Positions 7,714 through 16,100 of a stretch of DNA of 25,162 nt are shown here, in pieces; position 1 is the first letter of the stretch, and each line of letters starts with the position of its first letter. Under the pieces are notes generated by a model. The model ran no database searches. It worked only from the letters and a program-made list of their open reading frames with translations, and was not told the origin of the DNA. A program made the position numbers and the translations under genes. Source of the stretch: CAYGJN01 sp964350135 (GTDB lineage Bacteria > Bdellovibrionota > Bacteriovoracia > Bacteriovoracales > Bacteriovoracaceae); the NCBI GenBank assembly GCA_964350135.1, contig CAYGJN010000029.1:1-25162 (forward strand), in the 5' to 3' direction.

Positions 7714-9534
7714 GTGTGTGGCCTAGTCGCTATTATAAGTAAAAACAAGAGACCCCCAGAAGAGACACTTACTCGTAAAATGATTAATGAAATTGATCAT
7801 AGAGGACCTGATAGTCAATCCTGCTTGACTAAGGATTGGTACAGTTTAGGTTTTTGCAGATTATCTATTCTAGATGTCTCGGAAAATGGAGATCAGCCCT
7901 TAACAGACAATGGTGTGCACGCTGTATGCAACGGTGAAATTTATAATTTTAAAGAAATCAGAAAAGAATTAGAAACTAAGGGTCATCTTTTTAGATCAGA
8001 TTCAGATTCAGAAGTAGTTTTAAGAGGTTATCAAGAATGGGGTGAATCCGTAATTGATAAGCTAAGGGGTATGTTTGCTTTTATTATTGTCGATGACAAT
8101 GAAGATAAAGTCTTTGGAGCGAGAGATCATCTAGGAATTAAGCCTTTATATATATGTGAAGATAATGACTTTTACTATTTTTCTAGTGAAATTAAGTCAT
8201 TTAATTATTGTATTGATTTAGCTCATGATCAAGATACATTTTATGAACAAATAGTTTATGGTTTTGTATCAGGAACAAGAACACCTTTTGTAAATATTTC
8301 AAAAATTGAGGCGGGACACTTATTTATAATTCAAGAAAGAGGATTACGAATAGATCATAAAAAATACTATGATGTAAAAGACAAAATTGGAAAATATAGC
8401 AAGATTAGTCATGAAGAGGCACTTTATAATGTCCAGGAAAAGTTGCATGAAAGCATTCTCTCTCATACACAAAGTGATGTTGGTTTTACCATTCAACTCT
8501 CAGGGGGAATTGATTCAAGCTATATTACAGCAGTGCTGGCCAATGAATTAGGTACAAAACTTAAAACATTTGCTGGCCGACTCGATCATGCTGAATTTGA
8601 TGAAGGAGTTTATCAAAAGCAAGTTGCTGAAACCTGCAAGACTAATCATTTTGAGCAATTTTTTGGCCCTGAAGAGCTTTTAGAAAATATTGAAAAAGCT
8701 ACCTACCATATGGATGTTCCATTAAAAAATCTTCCCTCAATATTTCTCAAATTAATATGTGCTCAATCGAAGAATCACTCGAAAGTTATTTTAACAGGTG
8801 AAGGGGCAGATGAAGCTTTTTCTGGATACTCTCGATATTTTATTGACCCTAAGGTGCGTATGGTTGAACTTGCAAGAAGCCTTGGAGTTAAATCAGACAT
8901 GCTGCCCTCTCTTGGACCGCTAAAAAAAATTAAAAGAAGATTGAAGAATAGTATTCTTGATTATCAAATTTATTGGGACAAGTATGAGTTTGATGAACTT
9001 TTACAACTAAGTTCTAAAAGTAATAGATATAGAGAAGACTCAATCAATATAAAAGGTGGAGTAGTCGAAAAAATGATGGCCCATGATCAAACAGCTTACT
9101 TAGAAAACCTTCTCCATAGGCAAGACCGAATGTCCATGGCTGAGGGTGTTGAGGCAAGAGTACCATTTTGTACTCCGGAAATATTTGATTTTGCAAATAC
9201 AATACCTCTGTCGTCAAAACTTAAGACCAGCACAAAATCATTAGTTAAAGAATTGTCCCTTAAGTATTTTGATAAAGATTTCGTCTACAGAAGAAAGAAT
9301 GGTTTTAGACTGCCTATTGATGATTGGCTAAAGGGTCCATTGTCACCTTTAATGACTATGCTTGAAGATAATGAGATTAAAAATTGTGACCTTTATAACC
9401 TCAAAGGAATCAAGGCTAAAATTAATGAGTTCAAGTCTGGAAATAGTGAACTGGCTAAACACCTAATGCAAATAATAGTTTTTGAGGTGTGGAGACGGAG
9501 TTATCTAGACAAAAAAAAATACTTCAAGAAATAA
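7714..9534 (+). CDS. asnB: Asparagine synthetase (glutamine-hydrolysing) / AsnB-type amidotransferase
   Basis: These enzymes hydrolyse glutamine at an N-terminal Ntn site and pass ammonia to a C-terminal synthetase site that adenylates a carboxylate, usually aspartate. The 606 residues are full length. The GTG start is followed directly by TGT, so Cys2 is the catalytic nucleophile (MCGLVAI). GFCRLSILD and NGEIYNFKE are glutaminase signatures. SGGIDSSY near residues 264-271 is the ATP-pyrophosphatase loop, and GEGADEAFSGY and RQDRMSMAEGVEARVPF follow. An AGAGGAGA ribosome binding site lies 6 bases before the start. The 3' end stops one base before the convergent kinase gene. Homologues act either in asparagine synthesis or in amidating natural products and surface glycans; the neighbours make the second use credible. 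Confidence 0.92.
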   Translation: MCGLVAIISKNKRPPEETLTRKMINEIDHRGPDSQSCLTKDWYSLGFCRLSILDVSENGDQPLTDNGVHAVCNGEIYNFKEIRKELETKGHLFRSDSDSEVVLRGYQEWGESVIDKLRGMFAFIIVDDNEDKVFGARDHLGIKPLYICEDNDFYYFSSEIKSFNYCIDLAHDQDTFYEQIVYGFVSGTRTPFVNISKIEAGHLFIIQERGLRIDHKKYYDVKDKIGKYSKISHEEALYNVQEKLHESILSHTQSDVGFTIQLSGGIDSSYITAVLANELGTKLKTFAGRLDHAEFDEGVYQKQVAETCKTNHFEQFFGPEELLENIEKATYHMDVPLKNLPSIFLKLICAQSKNHSKVILTGEGADEAFSGYSRYFIDPKVRMVELARSLGVKSDMLPSLGPLKKIKRRLKNSILDYQIYWDKYEFDELLQLSSKSNRYREDSINIKGGVVEKMMAHDQTAYLENLLHRQDRMSMAEGVEARVPFCTPEIFDFANTIPLSSKLKTSTKSLVKELSLKYFDKDFVYRRKNGFRLPIDDWLKGPLSPLMTMLEDNEIKNCDLYNLKGIKAKINEFKSGNSELAKHLMQIIVFEVWRRSYLDKKKYFKK

Positions 9535-9535
9535 G

Positions 9536-10642
9536 CTAGAAGCTTTTCAAAAGTGGCAGTGTTATAAGAAATGTTGTTTTTGAACTGGCAATATCATAAC
9601 TGATTTTACCACCATTTTTTTCTAGTAGGCTTTTTACTACGTTTAGCCCTAGTCCCATTCCGCCTTCTTTTTTCTTAGAAGAAGTGAAAGGATCAAATAT
9701 TTTATTAACAAATTCTTTTGGGACACCTGAGCCAGTATCTTGAATTTTTAGTAATATAGTGGACCCTGAGCACTGATGAGTTATTTCAATAGCACGATTG
9801 TTCTTGGGGATCTTTTGTAATTCTTGTGTCGAGTTTGAAACTAAGTTTATAAAACATTGCAACAACTCAATGCTATTGGCACGAACCTTGAAATCTTTTT
9901 TTAGGTCATGTTTATAAGTAATAGATCCTTGATTGAACTTTATTTCAAAATATTGTTCAACTTCATCGAGCAGATTACAAAGATCAATTTCTTCAACATC
10001 AGAGTGATCTTCTGAAAACATTATTTTTCTATATCTTTCAGTAAGATTTTCAATTCTTTGTGATCCAATAAAACCTTTTTTCGAATATTTATTTATATCA
10101 ATTAAAGTTGCATCTTTAGAATTATTTGAAAGTCGATCAATGAGAATAAAATTACCTTGAATAATAGAGTTGAAATTATTAATGTCGTGAACAATACTAC
10201 CAGCAAATTCACCTATTCTAACAAGCTTATGTTTCGCATGAACCTTGCTAAATAATTCACTAATCTGTTCCATGTAAATTATTTTGATTTTTGCAACTTG
10301 AAGAGCTAGGCGTACTTCATTTTTATTAAACTGATTTGAAATATATCCATTGGCAGGGTTTTTAATTTCTCCCATATCTTTTGGGTAAATTATTTGTATA
10401 ACTGGCAGGTTTTTAATAATTTGATCACCTAGTTGAGAATATAAACTCTGAGTAATAAAGAGAATCGATTTATGGTAATGCTTGTTATCTAGAATGAGCT
10501 TGTCAATTTTAGAAGAGGTTCTAATTCTTGTATGCCCTAAATCCTTGAGAGTTGAACTAAGTAAGTTTCCGCTTTCTTGATTCTCATCAAGAACAAAAAC
10601 TTCAAGATCTTCTTGATCTTCTATATTTAAATTGTATTGCAC
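9536..10642 (-). CDS. Orphan sensor histidine kinase with degenerate receiver-like N-terminus
   Basis: The C-terminal half is a complete kinase core: H box SIVHDINNFNSI with phospho-acceptor H152, N box INLVSN (about 265-270), G1 DTGSGVP (302-308), F box FDPFTSS and G2 GGMGLGL (327-333). The HD-NN form resembles NtrB/ZraS-type kinases. Residues 13-120 look like a receiver domain (EVFVLDENQESGNLLSSTLKDLG...), but the strand that should end in the phosphorylatable Asp reads SILFITQS. The domain is therefore probably a non-phosphorylated sensory or docking module. There are no membrane helices, so the kinase is cytoplasmic. No response regulator is adjacent. The GTG start has GGTGA upstream and a good promoter. 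Signal and partner unknown. Confidence 0.88.
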   Translation of the reverse strand: MQYNLNIEDQEDLEVFVLDENQESGNLLSSTLKDLGHTRIRTSSKIDKLILDNKHYHKSILFITQSLYSQLGDQIIKNLPVIQIIYPKDMGEIKNPANGYISNQFNKNEVRLALQVAKIKIIYMEQISELFSKVHAKHKLVRIGEFAGSIVHDINNFNSIIQGNFILIDRLSNNSKDATLIDINKYSKKGFIGSQRIENLTERYRKIMFSEDHSDVEEIDLCNLLDEVEQYFEIKFNQGSITYKHDLKKDFKVRANSIELLQCFINLVSNSTQELQKIPKNNRAIEITHQCSGSTILLKIQDTGSGVPKEFVNKIFDPFTSSKKKEGGMGLGLNVVKSLLEKNGGKISYDIASSKTTFLITLPLLKSF

Positions 10643-10669
10643 TTGCTATCACCATTTTTTTGTTTTTCT

Positions 10670-10698
10670 ATTATACGTCGAAATAGAATGGGCACCAA
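10670..10698 (-). promoter_or_regulatory. Sigma70-like promoter of the histidine kinase gene
   Basis: On the minus strand TTGGTG (10693-10698) is separated by 17 bases from a perfect TATAAT (10670-10675). Transcription would start about 20 bases before the GTG at 10642, leaving room for the GGTGA ribosome binding site. Confidence 0.6.
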
Positions 10699-10783
10699 AG
10701 ATGGCCAGTAAATTGAAAATAGATAAAAATTTTCTTGGGTTAAATAATCCAGTTGATGGCACGGCGCGACAGGTGTTGAATTC

Positions 10784-10812
10784 TTGACAGAACTCCCCTG
10801 GGAGCATAATTT
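10784..10812 (+). promoter_or_regulatory. Promoter of the tRNA-Arg gene
   Basis: A perfect TTGACA (10784-10789) is followed by CATAAT (10805-10810, spacing 15) or TAATTT (10807-10812, spacing 17). The predicted start lies about 12 bases before the tRNA. The -10 region lies inside a 13-base inverted repeat, GCATAA-T-TTATGC (10804-10816). Confidence 0.6.
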
Positions 10813-10831
10813 ATGCACCATCCAAATATGT

Positions 10832-10908
10832 GCAGCCGTAGCTTAGCTGGATAGAGCACCTGACTACGGATCAGGAGGTCGTACGTTCGAATCGTACCGG
10901 TTGCGCCA
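10832..10908 (+). tRNA. tRNA-Arg (anticodon ACG)
   Basis: A complete 77-base cloverleaf. The acceptor GCAGCCG pairs with CGGTTGC (one G-T pair), then discriminator G and encoded CCA. The D stem is GCTT/GAGC. The anticodon stem CCTGA/TCAGG encloses loop CTACGGA with anticodon ACG. The variable loop is AGGTC, and the T stem GTACG/CGTAC holds loop TTCGAAT. ACG reads CGN codons once A34 is deaminated to inosine by TadA, whose gene lies at 22179-22649. Only 6 bases separate the CCA from the stop of the convergent gene, and no T-run terminator is visible just downstream. Confidence 0.97.
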
Positions 10909-10914
10909 TATTTA

Positions 10915-11382
10915 TCAAATCAATGGCCTAAAAAAAGTATTACAAAGATACTGAAAATTTTCTTCTTTAATAAAAATTGGAATATTTTTTTTGATAAACT
11001 GCTTATCATCCTTAGTACTTCTTATCTCAAGGCGAAGATTACCTAAAATAGTATCAAAATAGGTATCAATAATATCAACCCTTAGTGTTTCTATTATTAC
11101 ATTATCAAGTATGGTGTTTTCTTTTAGCTGAATTTGATCTTTAAAGTCTGAGATTGCAATTTTCATTTCATCATCTGTTTTAGAAAGCACCTTGAACACT
11201 TTAAAGCATTGATACTCAAGTCTAAGTCTATTGAGGTGTGTATTAAGTACCTTCTTGGTCTTTTCATCAAGTACTAATTTGTCATCCCCACCGTTTATTG
11301 AGTAAAGCCATACAATAAGGCCGAATGCCATAGTAGTGGAGAGAATGAATAGAGTAATCGCTTTCTTTAAATTTTTTCCCAT
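10915..11382 (-). CDS. Small membrane-anchored protein of unknown function
   Basis: A 155-residue protein not recognised as a known family. Residues 1-7 are basic, and 8-28 form one hydrophobic helix (uncleaved anchor or signal peptide). The rest is a charged, probably mixed alpha/beta domain outside the membrane, with only two Cys residues (near 59 and 147). The frame ends 6 bases after the tRNA-Arg. It is divergent from the GT-C glycosyltransferase across 64 AT-rich bases. The ATG has no strong ribosome binding site. Confidence 0.65.
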   Translation of the reverse strand: MGKNLKKAITLFILSTTMAFGLIVWLYSINGGDDKLVLDEKTKKVLNTHLNRLRLEYQCFKVFKVLSKTDDEMKIAISDFKDQIQLKENTILDNVIIETLRVDIIDTYFDTILGNLRLEIRSTKDDKQFIKKNIPIFIKEENFQYLCNTFFRPLI

Positions 11383-11446
11383 AACCGATTATTTTCTAAA
11401 ACTCGAATAAAATATATATAAGCTCTATTATAGGTAATTTTAATAA

Positions 11447-13171
11447 ATGAAAAACGTTCTAGGAAAAATTTCCGAAAGCAATTTGATCATCTTTTTGATT
11501 TTGTCCATATTGGGAGCAGCAGGCTTTTATCAGGTGTATTTTGGAAGTCCTGTTTTTGATGATTACTCATTTATTTTTAATTCTCAAAGATTCAAATCCG
11601 TTCCTTCCATTTTTACATTTTGGAACAAAGATTCTTTTTACTATAGGTCTTGGCCTTTAAGTTTCAGTGTTCTTAAGGCCATTTATATGCTGGCAGGCGA
11701 TAAGGTTTTTGTTTATAAAATAATAAATTTGACCCTACATATCTTGAATAGTTTTTTTCTATATCTTATAGCAAAAAAGTGGAAGATATCTGGGGTTTGG
11801 GCATTTTTTTGTGGGCTTCTTTTTCTTTTTCATCCCATGCAGGTTGAAACCTTCAGCTGGATTTTTCAACTAAAAACATTATTGTCAGTGTTTTTATTTT
11901 TTATATGTTATCTTTGTTTTTTGAAATTCTTGGAAAAGGAAAACCCTCTTTATATTCTAGGTGCAATTACCTTTTATGCCTTAAGCTTATTTTCTAAATC
12001 GACTGCAGTTATGATGCCTTTTTTAATGTTGGCACAATTGTTAATAAAGTATGGATTTACTTTAAAAAACAAAAATGCAGTTATTTGTTATATTTTCTTT
12101 TGTTTATGCTCAATACTATCTGTTAACTCTGCACATGAAACCATTGAGGGAGTGAGGCTTAGCTATTATGAAACACTTGAAAAGAAAGAGTTTGATGAAA
12201 GTTTAGGAGAGCTTGACTTTGATGGGATTAGCCTTGTTTATAGAGATGGCGTTTCGTTTAAAAAAAATAATCAGCTAAATTTAAACAAGTGGACTTTGTC
12301 TCTCTATAACACGAGCTTTTATTTTGCACATTTTTTTCTAGGATCTAATAATTCACTGGTTTATTTGAAAGACCGATTTCACAAACACAGAGAGCATATA
12401 TACTTAGCCTTTTTCTCGATGGGAACATTATTTATTATTTGCTTCGGTATTTATTTTAAAAAGGAGATGAAAAACATAATCCTTTCCTATGCTTTTTTCT
12501 TTCTAGGAGTTTTTCCTATTATAGGAGTCTATTATGTACCCTATATGAAATATTCTTATGTGGCAGATCATTGGGCATATCTTGGAATAGCAGGTTTAGT
12601 TTTTCTAGTGCCGAGTTTTATTCAATTAATACGTGAAAAAATCAAGTATGACTTAGTTTATATTTCTTCAGTTGCAATCGTTATGATTTTTTTAAGTTTT
12701 TCGATGGTAAGAGGAGTTCTTTATAATATTGTTTTTAATGATAAATATAATGTTCTCTTAAACGCCTTAAATGAAAACCCAAATGAGCCCTCTCTTTATT
12801 TTACATTGTCGGAATATTACAAGGAAGATTTTAAACCAGGAGCATCAAGAGAGATGTATACAAAGGCGATCGGCAACTCAGCAATTGGCGATAATTTAAT
12901 AATTCAAAATGAACTCTTAAAGCATTATCAAAGAAAAGGTTTAAGTGAGAAGGCTTATGAGACAATGGCATTTATGGGAATAAAATATGTAGAAAGTGGT
13001 GATTCAGCTAAGGCACAGGAAGCGGCAAAAGATTTAAGCGCAATGAATTCATTTTTAACAGTTGATAAATATATTTTGGCCCTAGATGCGATCATCAATT
13101 TGCGTGATGATCGCTTAGCAGAGAAATATTTAAATAAACTTTTTCCTACTTACAACCAACAGCAACGATAG
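11447..13171 (+). CDS. TMTC-like GT-C glycosyltransferase with C-terminal TPR-like region
   Basis: A polytopic membrane protein of 574 residues with about ten hydrophobic segments up to residue 430. FDDYSFI near 38-44, after the first helix, is the acidic motif of GT-C (PMT/TMTC-like) enzymes, which use lipid-linked sugars. RSWPLSF, LFLFHPMQVETFSWI and YSYVADHWAYLG match the pattern of TMTC proteins (HPVH.EAVA.I and ADRY.YLP). From about 440 on, helical pairs (PSLYFTLSEYYK, EMYTKAIG, ELLKHYQRKGLSEKAYE) resemble TPR repeats, also a TMTC trait. Such enzymes O-glycosylate secreted proteins. Its stop overlaps the end of the convergent giant surface-protein gene by 26 bases; that protein has a long Ser-rich stretch and would be a candidate target (inference). 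Confidence 0.72.
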   Translation: MKNVLGKISESNLIIFLILSILGAAGFYQVYFGSPVFDDYSFIFNSQRFKSVPSIFTFWNKDSFYYRSWPLSFSVLKAIYMLAGDKVFVYKIINLTLHILNSFFLYLIAKKWKISGVWAFFCGLLFLFHPMQVETFSWIFQLKTLLSVFLFFICYLCFLKFLEKENPLYILGAITFYALSLFSKSTAVMMPFLMLAQLLIKYGFTLKNKNAVICYIFFCLCSILSVNSAHETIEGVRLSYYETLEKKEFDESLGELDFDGISLVYRDGVSFKKNNQLNLNKWTLSLYNTSFYFAHFFLGSNNSLVYLKDRFHKHREHIYLAFFSMGTLFIICFGIYFKKEMKNIILSYAFFFLGVFPIIGVYYVPYMKYSYVADHWAYLGIAGLVFLVPSFIQLIREKIKYDLVYISSVAIVMIFLSFSMVRGVLYNIVFNDKYNVLLNALNENPNEPSLYFTLSEYYKEDFKPGASREMYTKAIGNSAIGDNLIIQNELLKHYQRKGLSEKAYETMAFMGIKYVESGDSAKAQEAAKDLSAMNSFLTVDKYILALDAIINLRDDRLAEKYLNKLFPTYNQQQR

Positions 13172-16100
13172 TCGCTGAACAGGTATCACTATTTGTACAA
13201 TGCTCTACACATGAAATTCTTGCACATGCTCCCGGAGTTGCAACCCAACCTGGCACCGAACAAGAAGCAACGTATTGAGAAGCTGGCGGACATGATCCTG
13301 TAGCGCTACCTGGAATTGTTGGAGGGACACCTGGGTTTAGAGCATAGCCATAAGATGTCCAATCCCAACCTTCATCTCCTGCTTGGTAACTACATGTTGG
13401 TTGTGCACTTGATACGAGATCTCCTGTTGTACCACCAGTTGTACAGTTTGATCCAGGAGCACAGGCTGCATATCCATTACATGTTGCACTTGTAAATTGT
13501 TGTAAATTATTATGTAGTGTCCAGGCACCACAACTTGAGCCTGCAATCTTACAAGTATCACTTGAGTGGGCCGCACCACCTTGACCGGTACATTCTGATT
13601 CAGATCTATTATTAATAAGGACTCTTTCTGATGAACTAACCTCTGTAGAGTTACCTGCATTGTCTGTACATTTTACGTAATAATCTTGTGAAGCAATTGG
13701 AGGTGCAAGTGTAACATTGCCACTTGTTGTACCACCAGAGCAAGCTCCTGCAGGATTTGTAGTTGTTCCACAAGTACATGCATAACCAGAGGCGCCAGCA
13801 TCCGAAGATGTGAAATTAATTGTTCTGTCTGTAGCATCAACTCTTGTTGTTCCTGTAATACTAACAACAGGATCTGTATTATCGTAAAGAAAAGTTAAAG
13901 TACCAGCGCTACAAGTTGTATTTCCTGCCTCATCTCTTTGAGCAGAGTAAATAGTATAAGTTGTTCCTTCCGTTAAAGAACTTGTTGATAAATTTTGAGT
14001 AGCACCTGTTTGTGATGTCCAGGCTGAGACAACTGTACCACCAGGACATGATCCTTCAAGCAAGGCTACTTCTGAGCCAGAAGAGTTTTCAAGATTACCA
14101 ACGGTAAAGGAAGGTGTTTGAGTTGCATCTGTAGGTGATGAATGTCCATTACGTGCAATTGTTGGTGCTGCTGGAGCTGTTACGTCAACATGATAAACAG
14201 TCCCGCCAACACAACCAGGAGATAAATTAAGGGCTGCATCTCTTTGTTTCGCATAGACATTATATGTACTTCCATCTGTAAGTGAGTTTGTCGTAACAGT
14301 AGTAGTTGTTCCTGATTGAGCGGTCCAACCACTAATAGCATTTGTACAACCAGCATCATCATACAACTGAACTGTTGAACCAACACTATTTTCAAGACCT
14401 GTTACATCTATGTTTGGAGTTTGGTCTGCTCCTGGAGAGCTTGCTGGTGAGTTTAGTACAACAGAAGCCGGATCAGTCGGAGGAGTAATATCATAAATAT
14501 AATCTGCCTTTACAGCGGAACATGAAGACTGGTTGGGAACATTATCTCTTTGAGCTGCATAAATTGTATAAACATTTTCTGGTAAAACATTTGTTGTTAT
14601 ATCCATACTGGCAGCATTAATAGTCGTCCATGCACTAATGGCCGTAGAACAACCAGAATCAGAAAATAATGCAACCTCATTATCAACAAGGGAGTTATCT
14701 AGTCCTGTAACAGTAAGTTCAGGAGTAGTGTCTGTCCCAGGTGAAGTTGCAGGATCATTTAGTGTAACATTTGTTGGAGCAGACGGAGCAGTATTATCAT
14801 ATCTATAGGCAACGCTTACACCAGAACAACTAGACTCATTGGTTGCTTCATCTCTTTGCTTTGCATAGAGAGTGTAATCAAGACTATCAGTTAATGCATT
14901 TAAAGTTACAGTGGTTGTTGCTCCCGACTGAGCTGTCCATCCGCTTACAGGTGTAGTTGTACAACCAGCATCTGCATAAACTCGAACTTCAGCATTCGTT
15001 GTATTTTCTAATCCTGACACATCGATATCAGGAGTATCATCAGTATTATTTGGTGAACTTGCAGGGCTATTTAAAGCAATTCCTGTCGGTGCTGCAGGTG
15101 GATCGTTATCAGCAACCCAAGTATGACTGCCAATTGTATCGGCAGTATTACCGGCATTATCTTGAACACGTATTTTAAATGTATAACTTGCATTTGTTGT
15201 CGCTGGGATATTTACAGAATGTGTACCAGAGCCAGCAGCAAAAGAATCACAGGCGCCCCACGAATCAGCACCCGGTGCTTGAACTGCAGAACATTCGGCA
15301 GTTCCATTATCAATACCAGAACCAAGATCGGTACAAGTGAAAGCAAACGCTACAGGATCAGCATTATTAGGATTTGAAAAAGCTCCTACTGCGCCACCTT
15401 CAATTGTATCAATAGAGCAATTTGGGCCAAAGCTATCAGCTGTCCATGAATAACTTACGGCTGAACCTGTATTTCCAAGAGCATCTGTTCCTCTAACTTG
15501 TAATATATAAGCACCATCAGCATCATGAGTAAAATCACACCGAACATCTGTTGCATCATCATTACCACTATAAGTTCCACAAACGGTAGAGCAAGATGTA
15601 AAGCCAGAAGTTCCTAGAGCTGATCCTCCTGGAACTGTTGAAAAATGACACTCATAAGTTAGGCCTACGTCAGTAGCATTATTGACACCGGCATCAGTTG
15701 TATCCCAAGTTACAAATGTACTTGTATCAGTAGCTACAGGGTCAGTATCTTTTGCAACAACTGGTCCTGTTGTATCGTAATAAATAGTTGCCGTATCACA
15801 AGCACTTGTTCCTACATTATTTCGACATTGTACTGAAATATCTTTGTTGCCATCACCTGCCGTAAAAGTTTTCTCCTTAGAGTCTTTAGTTATTTCCCAG
15901 GTTGCAGTCCCATCAGATGAACAATCGTTATCAACACTTACTTTCATTTCAAGCCCGGCTGGACTTGTTGCATCTGTAATAGTGTATTCGTTGGCAAGAG
16001 TGTTTGTATAAGAACCAGCAGAAATAGTACATGTTGGAGTTGCCGAAACTAATGCAAAATCTCTTACAAAACATTTTGATTGAATACTTGTATCTGCAGA

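Noticed and set aside
10627..10821. 64-residue minus-strand frame upstream of the kinase
   Set aside because: It overlaps the kinase promoter and the tRNA promoter, has no ribosome binding site and no recognisable composition.
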